Part shown: positions 25,515-33,479 of the stretch, piece after piece
How the letters are laid out: the number at the start of each line of letters is the position of its first letter
How positions within the stretch are numbered: position 1 is the first letter of the stretch
Assembly (NCBI RefSeq): GCF_003479405.1
Contig: NZ_QUHB01000016.1
Coordinates: 5,881 to 48,639 of the forward strand
Length of the DNA: 42,759 nucleotides
DNA from: Eubacterium sp. AF16-48
GTDB lineage: Bacteria > Bacillota > Clostridia > Lachnospirales > Lachnospiraceae
Reading direction: 5' to 3'
Program-made: the position numbers and the translations under genes
The notes under the pieces: model-generated
What the model saw: the letters and a program-made list of their open reading frames with translations, nothing else
The model's database searches: none
Told to the model about the DNA's origin: nothing

Positions 25515-26252
25515 TTAATATTCCACAACTGATATGAAACTTTTTAATATTTTTATTTCTTCAGGATTATTTTTTGCAATTCTTGCTGCGGCAACAATAG
25601 GAATCCAGTTTTGAACGTAACGCTTGCTTGTGCTTGTTGCTTCGCAGAATTTATCCAGATATGATTCTGCCAAATCAGGCATATTAATTTTCATCCACAA
25701 ATATGTTCTGGCAACATCGGCACTGGCATTTCCCTGGGATGCATGATTCCAGTCAAGAACACAAGCCTCACCTTCATTAATAATAATATTATGAGGTGTT
25801 AAATTACCGTGGCACAATTTCCTATGACGTGGACAGGTGTTTAACATGTCAATAAGGTCTATTTTAAGATTTTTATCCAAGTTGGAAAACTTAATATAAT
25901 CTGCAAATTTTTCCTTTTGGAATGGCAGTTTATCAAGTCTGTTTTTATGAATTGATGTTTGAATTTCAATCATTTTATCTAAATATTTATCAGCATTATC
26001 AGGGTCTGACTGTATCATGGAAAACAAAGTAGTGCCCTTTATAATAGAAGATTTAAAATACCATTTTCCATCCATCACAGATACTTCTTCTATAGAAGGA
26101 ACATTGATGCCTGTTGTTTCAACCATAGATGTAATAAAAGATTCCAAAAATACATCAGTTTTCTTATAATTTTTATTAAAAATCTTATAAGTATTATTTC
26201 CATCAGTATAAATACTGTTATTTCGTCTTTCGTTTACTAATTCAAGATTCAT
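25515..26252 (-). CDS. APH/CotS-type phosphotransferase-like protein with altered catalytic loop
   Basis: A 245-residue protein of the aminoglycoside-phosphotransferase-like kinase fold. The N-lobe is short (about 1-75, with KSSIIKGTTLFSMI as hinge region). The C-lobe has the catalytic-loop block LCHGNLTPHNIIIN (146-159) and the metal-binding VLDWNHA (165-171), followed by ADVARTYLWM. The usual HGD of the loop is HGN (N150), so the catalytic aspartate is replaced, while the loop asparagine (N155) and the DFG-equivalent Asp (D167) remain. It may be a pseudokinase, a slow enzyme or a binding protein. Substrate unknown. It stands alone on the minus strand, opposite serS. Confidence 0.75.
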   Translation of the reverse strand: MNLELVNERRNNSIYTDGNNTYKIFNKNYKKTDVFLESFITSMVETTGINVPSIEEVSVMDGKWYFKSSIIKGTTLFSMIQSDPDNADKYLDKMIEIQTSIHKNRLDKLPFQKEKFADYIKFSNLDKNLKIDLIDMLNTCPRHRKLCHGNLTPHNIIINEGEACVLDWNHASQGNASADVARTYLWMKINMPDLAESYLDKFCEATSTSKRYVQNWIPIVAAARIAKNNPEEIKILKSFISVVEY

Positions 26253-26338
26253 ATGTTTTACCTTCTCCTAAATAAAATGTATTATTATAATGAAATTAAG
26301 AATAGTATAACATATATTGACGATGTTTGCCATAATCC

Positions 26339-26367
26339 TTGCAAAAATAGGAGGTTAGGGGTATAAT
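26339..26367 (+). promoter_or_regulatory. predicted promoter of serS
   Basis: TTGCAA (26339-26344), 17 bp, TATAAT (26362-26367). It yields a leader of roughly 75 bases containing the hairpin at 26396-26435. I find no T-box sequence in that leader. Confidence 0.65.
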
Positions 26368-26395
26368 CGAAATACCGTGAAAAGATTGTTAATAA

Positions 26396-26435
26396 GAGTC
26401 ATTCCGTGTTAATAACACAAATAGAAAAGTGACTC
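26396..26435 (+). promoter_or_regulatory. structured 5' leader of serS
   Basis: GAGTCA (26396-26401) pairs with TGACTC (26430-26435), enclosing a second perfect hairpin, GTGTT-AAT-AACAC (26406-26418). The structure ends directly before the AGGAGGAG ribosome site, so it could influence translation. Not a class I know. Confidence 0.45.
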
Positions 26436-26447
26436 GTAGGAGGAGAA

Positions 26448-27731
26448 ATGTTAGATATAAAGTTATTGAGAAATAATTTTGATGAAGTTGCAAAGGCTTT
26501 ATCTACAAGAAACGAAGATTTTGATTTAAGTCTTTTTAAGGACCTTGATGAAAAGAGAAGAAATCTTTTAAGTGAGGTTGAAGCATTAAAGGCTAAGCAG
26601 AATACTACATCTAAGTTGATTCCACAGTATAAGAAAGAGGGAAAAGATGTTGCACCTATTATGGCAGAAATGAAAGAAATTTCAGATAAGGTTAAGACAT
26701 TAAACGCTGATTTAAGTAAAGCAGAAGAAGACTTAAACAACTATATGCTTACAATACCTAATATTCCTCATCCTTCTGTTCCGGCAGGAATGACAGATGA
26801 AGATAATGTAGAAATAAGAAAGTTCGGTGAGCCTACTCATTTTGATTTTGAGCCAAAGGCACATTGGGATTTAGGTGCGGATTTAGGAATACTTGATCCG
26901 GAAACAGCAGCTAAAATAAGCGGTTCAAGATTTACAGTATACAGAGATTTAGGTGCAAGACTTGAAAGAGCCATTGTAAACTTCTTCCTTGATACACACA
27001 CATCAAAGCATGGTTATACAGAAGTATTTCCACCATTTATGGTTAGCCGTGAGAGCATGACAGGTACAGGACAGCTTCCTAAGTTTGAGGAAGATGCATA
27101 TAAGGTACAGGGAGATGGAAAGGAATATTTCTTAGTTCCTACAGCAGAAGTTCCTGTAACTAATATGTATAGAAACCAGATTTTAGATGGCTCACAGCTT
27201 CCAATTAAGCACTGTGCATATACAGCATGTTTTAGAGCTGAAGCAGGTTCAGCAGGTAGAGACACAAGAGGACTTATAAGACAGCATCAGTTTAACAAGG
27301 TTGAGTTAGTTAAGTTCTGTAAGCCGGAAGATTCATATGATGAATTAGAGAAACTTACAAGAGATGCAGAAGATGTATTGCAGATGCTTGGACTTCCGTA
27401 CAGAGTTGTTAAGATTTGTATCGGAGATTTAGGATTCACAGCTGCAATGAAGTACGATATTGAAGTTTGGATGCCAAGCTACGGCAGATATGTTGAAATT
27501 TCAAGTTGCAGTAACTTTGAAACATTCCAGGCAAGACGTGCAAACATTAAGTATAAGGATAATGCAGGTGATAAAGCTGAATTTGTTCATACATTAAACG
27601 GAAGTGGCGTTGCAGCCGGAAGAACAACAGCAGCTATTTTGGAAAATTATCAGCAGGCAGATGGAAGTATTGTAATTCCTGAAGTTTTAAGACCTTACAT
27701 GGGTGGACTTGAAAAAATAGAAGCAAAATAG
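26448..27731 (+). CDS. serS: seryl-tRNA synthetase
   Basis: Class II aminoacyl-tRNA synthetase that charges tRNA-Ser, 427 residues. It has the N-terminal coiled-coil arm that grips the long variable loop of tRNA-Ser (about 28-105, [21 protein letters not shown] region), motif 2 [15 protein letters not shown], and motif 3 [16 protein letters not shown]. The [10 protein letters not shown] block and [15 protein letters not shown] are typical. GGAGG precedes the ATG. It is followed by a tRNA-Arg gene. No anomaly was seen in the protein. Confidence 0.97.
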   Translation: MLDIKLLRNNFDEVAKALSTRNEDFDLSLFKDLDEKRRNLLSEVEALKAKQNTTSKLIPQYKKEGKDVAPIMAEMKEISDKVKTLNADLSKAEEDLNNYMLTIPNIPHPSVPAGMTDEDNVEIRKFGEPTHFDFEPKAHWDLGADLGILDPETAAKISGSRFTVYRDLGARLERAIVNFFLDTHTSKHGYTEVFPPFMVSRESMTGTGQLPKFEEDAYKVQGDGKEYFLVPTAEVPVTNMYRNQILDGSQLPIKHCAYTACFRAEAGSAGRDTRGLIRQHQFNKVELVKFCKPEDSYDELEKLTRDAEDVLQMLGLPYRVVKICIGDLGFTAAMKYDIEVWMPSYGRYVEISSCSNFETFQARRANIKYKDNAGDKAEFVHTLNGSGVAAGRTTAAILENYQQADGSIVIPEVLRPYMGGLEKIEAK

Positions 27732-27759
27732 TATTATATATACTGGTTAAAAAATAAAA

Positions 27760-27803
27760 TGCCGGTTATGGATTACGGGTTTTTCCATAGTCTTAAGCCG
27801 GCA
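27760..27803 (+). other. hairpin between serS and tRNA-Arg
   Basis: TGCCGG/CCGGCA pair on the outside and TTATGGA/TCCATAG inside, with small asymmetric bulges. No T-run follows, and the structure ends three bases before the tRNA, so it is either a serS transcript end, a processing signal or both. Confidence 0.5.
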
Positions 27804-27806
27804 CTT

Positions 27807-27878
27807 GTTCTCATAGTTAAATGGATATAACAAGTGCCTCCTAAGCACTAGTTGTGGGTTCGATTCCCGCTGGGAACA
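27807..27878 (+). tRNA. tRNA-Arg (anticodon CCT)
   Basis: Folds as a full cloverleaf: acceptor GTTCTCA/TGGGAAC (7 bp, one G-T pair), D stem GTTA/TAAC, anticodon stem AGTGC/GCACT with loop CTCCTAA (anticodon CCT, reading AGG), variable loop AGTT, T arm GTGGG-TTCGATT-CCCGC with one G-T pair, discriminator A. The 3' CCA is not encoded and must be added. An inverted repeat lies immediately on either side. Confidence 0.93.
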
Positions 27879-27880
27879 TT

Positions 27881-27922
27881 ATAAAATGCAGCAATGGTTG
27901 TAGATTCATTGCTGCATTTTAT
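27881..27922 (+). terminator. terminator after tRNA-Arg
   Basis: Perfect 16-bp inverted repeat (arm ATAAAATGCAGCAATG) around a ten-base loop, ending in ATTTTAT. The A/T ends supply the U-rich tail. The following 94 bp up to the VanZ-family gene hold no feature I can support. Confidence 0.75.
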
Positions 27923-28016
27923 GTTAATACGTTTGTATGGAAGATAAATTTTCTGCACATTAATATACTTTTCCATTTGGACTACAAAAATTAAGATTAA
28001 TTTGGAGAGATGAAAC

Positions 28017-28580
28017 ATGATTTATGATTTTAATTTTAAAATATTAATTTGTTTAATAATTTTATCGTTGATTTTAGTTGTATTGTGTAAAAAAATATTT
28101 AATAAGAATTTTAAAGAAACAAATGCTTTATTATTAATATGCTTTTATTTTATTTTGATAATTTATAAAACTCAGTTTCCAATCTTTATTAATAATGATG
28201 TTATGGAAACTGAATTAGGTGGAATAAAATTGGGTAGGGATGTTAATTTGATTCCTTTTAAAGATTTTGCTCATATGACAAGTCTATTGAATATTGTTAT
28301 GTTTATTCCGATAGGATTTTTGCAGGGATTTGTAGTAAAGAATAATTGGAAAAAAACTATTATTGTGGGATTTATTTTAAGTCTTGTAGTCGAGAGTTCA
28401 CAGCTGTTAGTGAATATGTTAATAGGATATAATTTTAGAACCTTTGATGTTAATGATTTAATTTTTAATACTATTGGAGCTTTAATAGGGTACTTAATAT
28501 TATTTGGAATAATATCATTGTTAAAAAAAGTAAAAAGTAGTGACAATAGAATCATTGAGTACATTAAATCAAGAGGATAA
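28017..28580 (+). CDS. VanZ-family membrane protein
   Basis: A 187-residue integral membrane protein with about five hydrophobic helices. The VanZ-like signature is visible: VNLIPFKDF, LLNIVMFIPIGFLQGF, SLVVESSQLL, RTFDVNDLIFNTIGALIGYL. The founding VanZ gives low teicoplanin resistance; most chromosomal relatives have no proven role, though envelope function is likely. GGAG precedes the ATG. It is followed 40 bp later by a small membrane-protein gene on the same strand. Confidence 0.85.
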   Translation: MIYDFNFKILICLIILSLILVVLCKKIFNKNFKETNALLLICFYFILIIYKTQFPIFINNDVMETELGGIKLGRDVNLIPFKDFAHMTSLLNIVMFIPIGFLQGFVVKNNWKKTIIVGFILSLVVESSQLLVNMLIGYNFRTFDVNDLIFNTIGALIGYLILFGIISLLKKVKSSDNRIIEYIKSRG

Positions 28581-28620
28581 AAGTTGAGAAAATAAATTAT
28601 GATATATTGAGGTGAATAAG

Positions 28621-29091
28621 ATGAAATACATTATTAATACAAATATGTCTAAAGAACAGTGTATAGAATATACAAAAGAAAATCTGCCTAAATTAGGAAA
28701 CTACAGAAAAGCCAATTTTTTTGGGAGAGTCAATAATAAGGGCTTTAAAATATCAATTAATGGAAGTACGGAATATTTTATTAGGCAAAATATCGCAAGA
28801 CCGGTAAATGTGGGACGATTTGAAGAAACAGAAAATGGTGTGGTTATTCATGTTACACAAATGATATCATTACCATTTTTTGCAATGTGTTTAATGACAT
28901 TTTTATTTTTGCTTTTTACTTTATTGACTATAATTTTAGATGGAATTGATGAAAGTAATATGGAAATAATAAAAACTGAAGGAATTACATCATTGTTTTT
29001 TTTGCTTTTTACGCTCATTATGATAGGCATATTTAAAGGTTATGAGAGAAAAGATATGGAAGAGGTAACCGAAATATATAGTGGAAAGTAA
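28621..29091 (+). CDS. hypothetical membrane protein, two helices
   Basis: I do not recognise the family. The 156 residues begin with a soluble segment (about 1-80, with KYIINTNMSKEQCIEYTKENL and a NGSTEYFIRQNIARPVNVGRF stretch that looks beta-rich), followed by two membrane helices (about 86-107, 120-140) and a short charged tail, KGYERKDMEEV. Start at ATG 28621 is supported by TGAGGTG just upstream; an in-frame GTG at 28612 overlaps that ribosome site. It is probably transcribed with the VanZ-family gene before it. Predicted location: cytoplasmic membrane. Confidence 0.65.
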   Translation: MKYIINTNMSKEQCIEYTKENLPKLGNYRKANFFGRVNNKGFKISINGSTEYFIRQNIARPVNVGRFEETENGVVIHVTQMISLPFFAMCLMTFLFLLFTLLTIILDGIDESNMEIIKTEGITSLFFLLFTLIMIGIFKGYERKDMEEVTEIYSGK

Positions 29092-29176
29092 AATACAAAA
29101 TTCACAATTATACATAGCTGATTTATAAAAGAAAATTTCACTGTAAGATGCGGGAGTGGAATTTAAAATTTTAATT

Positions 29177-29235
29177 TTGGGTGGTTATACCCAAAAACGT
29201 CGCAAGTTGAAATATTACTACAATCGTAGTATAAT
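29177..29235 (+). promoter_or_regulatory. promoter of the exonuclease gene with BlaI/MecI-like operator
   Basis: TTGAAA (29207-29212), 17 bp, TATAAT (29230-29235) form a near-consensus promoter. A 6-bp inverted repeat, TACTAC-AATC-GTAGTA (29216-29231), overlaps its spacer and -10 box and differs by one base from the BlaI/MecI pattern TACTACAnnTGTAGTA. Another inverted repeat, TTGGGT-six bases-ACCCAA (29177-29194), lies just upstream of the -35. Confidence 0.6.
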
Positions 29236-29268
29236 TATCTGATATAAAACTAAATATGGAGATTGATA

Positions 29269-30273
29269 ATGGACTATATTGTAATGGATTTAGAGTGGAA
29301 TCAAAATCCATATGGAAAAAGTAATTATTATCCGGACCTGCCATTTGAAATCATAGAAATTGGTGCAGTGAGAGTTAGTGAGGACAGAGAGATACTGGAT
29401 TCTTACCAACAGGTTATAAGACCAAGAGTATATAAGAAACTTCATTATAAAATTCGGGAAATAACTCATTTTACTGAAGAAGAATTGAAGGAAGGAAAGG
29501 ATTTCAAGAGAGCAATTATTGAATTTCTTGACTGGTGCGGAGATGATTATATGTTCTGTACATGGGGTTCTATGGATTTAACGGAACTCCAGAAGAATAT
29601 GAAACATTACAGGTTAGAGAGAGTGCTGGATTTCCCATTATTTTTTGTGGATTTGCAGAAAATGTTTAGTTTGCGATATGACGATGGACATATGAAACGA
29701 ACTCTCACAAGTGCTGTTGAATATTTGAAAATTGATGAGGATCATGAATTCCACCGGGCTTTGAGCGATGCCTATTACACGGCCAGAGTTATGCAGACCA
29801 TGGACTTTGACAAATATAAGAACCGATTATCTATTGATACATTTTATTCACCTAGAATTAAGGAAGAAGAGATTTTCGTTAGGATTGATGAGTATACCAA
29901 GTTAGTAACAAGGGAATTCCTTTCTAAAGAAGAAATGTTCGAAGATAAAGATGTAAGCGACATGAAATGTAATAAATGTGGCAAATATTTGAAAAAGGAA
30001 CTGGATTGGTTTTCCGACTGTGGAAAGACTTATTATTGCTTAGGAAAATGTGCCGTGCATGGTTATGTCAGAGGAAAGATTAAGATAAAGAAAGTGGAAG
30101 ATGACAGTTTCTTTGCAATTAAAATTATGAAATCCACTGACGAAGAAGGGGCGAAAAGTATTTACGACAAACAGGAATCTATTAGGGAAAAGAGGCGTGA
30201 GAGAAGACAGAGGTCTCTGGATAAAGAAATCGTCATAGATGAGTTATGGGATGAAAATGAGGATGACGATTAA
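29269..30273 (+). CDS. DEDDh 3'-5' exonuclease with C-terminal zinc-ribbon-like region
   Basis: A 334-residue DnaQ-fold exonuclease. Exo I is VMDLEWNQ (catalytic D and E), and Exo III is FHRALSDAYYTARV with the His and Asp of the DEDDh class. These occupy about 1-190, similar to KapD or ERI-like nucleases. The C-terminal half adds CNKCGKYLKKE, SDCGKTYYCLGKC, a cysteine pattern suggesting metal binding, and a highly charged tail. Start ATG 29269 follows GGAG by six bases; TTG 29263 is inferior. Its promoter contains an operator-like palindrome. Whether it works on RNA or DNA cannot be told. Confidence 0.85.
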   Translation: MDYIVMDLEWNQNPYGKSNYYPDLPFEIIEIGAVRVSEDREILDSYQQVIRPRVYKKLHYKIREITHFTEEELKEGKDFKRAIIEFLDWCGDDYMFCTWGSMDLTELQKNMKHYRLERVLDFPLFFVDLQKMFSLRYDDGHMKRTLTSAVEYLKIDEDHEFHRALSDAYYTARVMQTMDFDKYKNRLSIDTFYSPRIKEEEIFVRIDEYTKLVTREFLSKEEMFEDKDVSDMKCNKCGKYLKKELDWFSDCGKTYYCLGKCAVHGYVRGKIKIKKVEDDSFFAIKIMKSTDEEGAKSIYDKQESIREKRRERRQRSLDKEIVIDELWDENEDDD

Positions 30274-30275
30274 AT

Positions 30276-30320
30276 AAAAAAGTAGCTGTATATCCGAAAA
30301 GGATAAGCAGCTACTTTTTT
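30276..30320. terminator. bidirectional terminator
   Basis: AAAAAAGTAGCTG and CAGCTACTTTTTT arms with an inner TATCC/GGATA stem and GAAAA loop. Placed between the converging exonuclease and recombinase-like genes, with A and T runs that suit both. Confidence 0.9.
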
Positions 30321-30325
30321 GTTTA

Positions 30326-31063
30326 TTATTTAGTTTCCTTATAATTCTCCATAAGAGCTTCAAGTTCTGTTAAAAGACAATCAACTTTACCATAGAATGA
30401 ATCGTTGTTCATAGGATCGTCGAATTTGTCACGGATTTCAGTTACCGCATCAATAACAGCATTAAGACGTTTCTTACCACTACCATTTAAGTAAAGCATA
30501 TAACGGCTCTTTTCATTTTCCTGTGGAGTCATTTTCTTTAAAACAACCTGCATATTAGGTTTTTCTCCAATAAAACGGTATGTGATAGATGGAGAAGCAT
30601 GGTTAAATAAATTCTGAAGATAGTAAATATCTCCTGTTTCATTGTAATATTTCCATGCAAATGTTTTTCTCATGGTCTGAGCTCCAATAGAGTTAAGTCC
30701 GATGCTATGTCCGGCTGCACGAAGAACTCTGTATGCCTGTTCTCTTGAAAGAGGCTTGTTAGAATTGTTATGTCCTAATATTAAGTAAGAATCCGGATCC
30801 TTACCTTCTGTGAAAGTATGGATTGTTTTCTTTAAATCTTCCGGAACTTTAAAAATGTTCTTAATGTTCTTTGTTCCAATTTCAACAGTTATTTCATCTT
30901 TGTCTCTTACATCCTTAACCTTAAATGAAAGAATGTCCTGAAGCTGAAGTCCCGTGCCTACACCAACTTCAAACATGATGTAGTACTTATAGTCAACTTC
31001 TTTAAGTGCGTTGCCAAATAGACGAAGTGTGTCTTCGTCCTTAATAGGTGCTACCCAATTCAT
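30326..31063 (-). CDS. tyrosine-recombinase-fold protein with degenerate active site
   Basis: A 245-residue protein that reads as the catalytic domain of a phage-integrase/XerD-type recombinase but lacks the N-terminal core-binding domain. Compared with the family pattern, the first catalytic Arg (TGLR) is Gln in TGLQ (Q40), the His of HxxR is Gln in QTMR (Q129, R132 kept), LFNHASP keeps its His (H155), and the nucleophile Tyr, nine residues after that His, is Phe (ITYRFIG, F164). Loss of the Tyr should abolish DNA cleavage. Residues about 180-245 are an extra helical tail. GGAGG precedes the ATG. It may be a domesticated DNA-binding protein; no element ends are seen nearby. Confidence 0.75.
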   Translation of the reverse strand: MNWVAPIKDEDTLRLFGNALKEVDYKYYIMFEVGVGTGLQLQDILSFKVKDVRDKDEITVEIGTKNIKNIFKVPEDLKKTIHTFTEGKDPDSYLILGHNNSNKPLSREQAYRVLRAAGHSIGLNSIGAQTMRKTFAWKYYNETGDIYYLQNLFNHASPSITYRFIGEKPNMQVVLKKMTPQENEKSRYMLYLNGSGKKRLNAVIDAVTEIRDKFDDPMNNDSFYGKVDCLLTELEALMENYKETK

Positions 31064-31089
31064 AATATTAATACCTCCTAAATTAATAA

Positions 31090-32541
31090 TCAGCGATTTC
31101 TATTTCGTTTATTCGCTCTTATTTTATTTAATCTTCTATGCTGCATAACAATGATTAATATTAAAATAACAACAATTACGATACCAATAATAATAGGCAG
31201 TAGAATTTTTGGTACCTTGAAGTTAGATTTCTTTGAATTATCACTATTTGCGGCTGCAGTTTTATTTTCAGTGTCTAAAGCGGTTGTGCTTTGTACACTT
31301 TCTGAACTTAAGTTTGTGGTTCCACTTTCAGCAACAGAAGTTGTAGATGACTCGTTTGGGGTATCTGCAACGGTATTAGTGTATTTAATACCAGCTGTTC
31401 CTACAGATTTTGAACCATATTTGTAAGTAATAGTTGCAAATTTATCATTAGAAATTCCAAAGGATATTTCAGATGTTAAATCTGCAAACTTTGCTTTTTT
31501 AGGAATAACCACACAGGCGGAATCATCTATGGAAATGCTGCTGTTGTCGTTACAGAAAGGTGATTTCAAAGTAACACTTTCTGTATTTTTGAAACGGGAA
31601 TCGTTTTGGGCAACATTAACCTTGTGAAAATTGTCAAAGCCGTAATCAAGTAAAGCCTTGGTGTCATAGTAAACATTGTTACCATTTGAGTTAAGCACAA
31701 CTGTAATAAGAGTCATGCCGTTTCTCTCGGCAGAGGTAACAAGGGTTGTCCCAGACTGATTAGTAAATCCGGTTTTTCCACCAATAATTCCATCGTAGTA
31801 AAATCCGCTGTAGCGTCTAACCATTTTATGACGCTGGTAAGAATTAAAATTTTCTTTTCTTTTGTTATTCTTTTTAATTGTATATTCTGATGTGTTAATA
31901 ATGTCTCTGAAAGTCTGATATTTAAGAGCATCACGCATTATCATAGCCATGCCATATGCCGTAACATAGTGATTTGGGTCATGAAGACCGTTGGCATTGG
32001 CAAAATGAACTCCTGTGGCACCGGCTTTTTCGGCACGCTCATTCATCATTTCAGCAAATTCCTTTGTGGAGCCGGCAATGTGTTCGCCAAGTGCGGTGGC
32101 AACTTCATTGGCGGATGTAAGCATTAATGCGTATAAGCAGTCCTTAACAGATAACTTTTCACCAATTTGACAACCGGCATTGGCATCACCATATTCTAAT
32201 CCGTTAATGGCATTTTTTGAAAAAACTACTGTTTCATCTAATTTGCAATTCTCTATTGTTAAAAGTGCCGTCATTATTTTTGTAATGCTGGCAGGATACA
32301 TTTTTTTGTTACACTTTTTATCATATAAAATAGTACCTGTGGATGCATCAATTAATATAGCAGCTTCACCGTGCAAAGTAGGTGACTTAGGCCAACTGGT
32401 GCTTGTCTTCTTAGGGGCTGCAGAAACATCTGCAATTCCTAATCCTGTGTTGAAATCAGTAATTGGGATAAAAATATTTCCCAGTACCAGCATCATAATA
32501 AGCAATGCTGATAAAAATTTTTTAAATCTATATGTAATCAT
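31090..32541 (-). CDS. dacA: D-alanyl-D-alanine carboxypeptidase (PBP5/DacA family)
   Basis: Secreted low-molecular-weight penicillin-binding protein that trims the last D-Ala from peptidoglycan stem peptides. The 483 residues show a signal peptide (about 1-40), active-site SITK (S85, K88), SAN (143-145) and KTG (256-258), all three motifs intact, then a beta domain, a Ser/Thr-rich linker (about 385-430) and a C-terminal membrane helix (ILLPIIIGIVIVVILILIIV) with a basic tail. PBP5 relatives more often end in an amphipathic helix, so the true membrane anchor is notable. I prefer ATG 32541 (GGAG six bases before) over an upstream in-frame start at 32595. Confidence 0.92.
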   Translation of the reverse strand: MITYRFKKFLSALLIMMLVLGNIFIPITDFNTGLGIADVSAAPKKTSTSWPKSPTLHGEAAILIDASTGTILYDKKCNKKMYPASITKIMTALLTIENCKLDETVVFSKNAINGLEYGDANAGCQIGEKLSVKDCLYALMLTSANEVATALGEHIAGSTKEFAEMMNERAEKAGATGVHFANANGLHDPNHYVTAYGMAMIMRDALKYQTFRDIINTSEYTIKKNNKRKENFNSYQRHKMVRRYSGFYYDGIIGGKTGFTNQSGTTLVTSAERNGMTLITVVLNSNGNNVYYDTKALLDYGFDNFHKVNVAQNDSRFKNTESVTLKSPFCNDNSSISIDDSACVVIPKKAKFADLTSEISFGISNDKFATITYKYGSKSVGTAGIKYTNTVADTPNESSTTSVAESGTTNLSSESVQSTTALDTENKTAAANSDNSKKSNFKVPKILLPIIIGIVIVVILILIIVMQHRRLNKIRANKRNRNR

Positions 32542-32573
32542 TGTAATCTCCAAAATATAATCATATAAAATAT

Positions 32574-32602
32574 ATTTTACATAAAATAAAGGCAAAATGC
32601 AA
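32574..32602 (-). promoter_or_regulatory. predicted promoter of the carboxypeptidase gene
   Basis: On the minus strand TTGCAT (32602-32597), 17 bp, TAAAAT (32579-32574), about 33 bases before the ATG. The stretch between it and the ATPase terminator (32603-32732) is AT-rich with nothing I recognise. Confidence 0.5.
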
Positions 32603-32732
32603 TTAATTTACAAAATATTTTTGATAAATCATATATTGAATAAAAAAATAATGATAAAAAAGTAGTGGAAATAAATAGTTGTATGTATATAATATTAACG
32701 TAGTAAAGGGTAAACTATAGTATAAGAATAAT

Positions 32733-32786
32733 AAAAAACAGTAACTAATGAACAGTTAATATTGTCCAATGGTTACTGTTTTTTTT
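32733..32786 (-). terminator. terminator of the V/A-type ATPase operon
   Basis: CAGTAAC (32739-32745) and GTTACTG (32772-32778) pair around a 26-base loop, with A and T runs outside. On the minus strand a T-run follows, directly behind the subunit D stop codon. Confidence 0.8.
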
Positions 32787-33399
32787 ATTTAACCCTTGAT
32801 TTTATAACCTTAAGTCTTGTAAATTCCTCACGTTCCTTTTCTTCCAAAGCATTTTCAATGGTTTTTACTAATGCTTCATAGCTTGGAATGGTTATATTCT
32901 TAAGGGCGTTGGCACGCTTTTGGGTTTTCTTGATATTGTAAGCAAGACGATAAGCGGCATTTTCAATCATGGAAAGTCTGATGGTTAAATCCTTAACCTT
33001 CTCAAAACAGGATTTTGCCATATCAAGGGATTCCGTAGTGCCATAAAAAGAATATACGGGGTTTCGGATTTCTTCCTTATGTCTTACAAGAGGGATTTCC
33101 GTACCCATAACACTTCTTGATTTTATCCTTATGTCATTCTCAGGAGTAACGTTAAAAGCAAAAGTTTCCACGTTTTTAATTCCCAGTTCAATATTTGCCT
33201 TTTCAAGAGCACTATAGGCTTCCTTAAAGGTCATGTCAATTTCTGTTTGAATACCTTTTGCTTTTTCGTTAAGATCCATTATTTCACGAATGAGAATATT
33301 TCTTTTTTTGTCCATTAGCTCAAATCCCTGTTTTGCAAGGGTAAGGGAGCTTTTTGCGGACATCAAATTACCTTTTGTAGGTACTGTGTTTAAATTCAT
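32785..33399 (-). CDS. ntpD: V/A-type ATPase subunit D
   Basis: Central-stalk subunit that turns inside the A3B3 head and passes torque to the membrane ring. The 204 residues form two long helices: the N-terminal NLNTVPTKGNLMSAKSSLTLAKQGFELMDKKR region is the family signature, and the C-terminal helix ends VKSRVK. It is the last gene of the operon, 80 bp after subunit B, with a terminator overlapping its stop. GGAG precedes the ATG. No abnormality was seen. Confidence 0.94.
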   Translation of the reverse strand: MNLNTVPTKGNLMSAKSSLTLAKQGFELMDKKRNILIREIMDLNEKAKGIQTEIDMTFKEAYSALEKANIELGIKNVETFAFNVTPENDIRIKSRSVMGTEIPLVRHKEEIRNPVYSFYGTTESLDMAKSCFEKVKDLTIRLSMIENAAYRLAYNIKKTQKRANALKNITIPSYEALVKTIENALEEKEREEFTRLKVIKSRVK

Positions 33400-33479
33400 A
33401 ATAAACCCACTCCTATTTTAGTAAGTGTATAATTACCAAAAGTGGTGTAATCACATTTAGCAATTTAAGTGGAAAAACT

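Noticed and set aside
27932..28016. Promoter before the VanZ-family gene
   Set aside because: Several partial -10-like sequences but no -35/-10 pair with correct spacing that I could support.
30326..31063. Phage or integrative element carrying the recombinase-like gene
   Set aside because: No attachment-site repeats, excisionase or phage genes nearby, and the catalytic tyrosine is missing.
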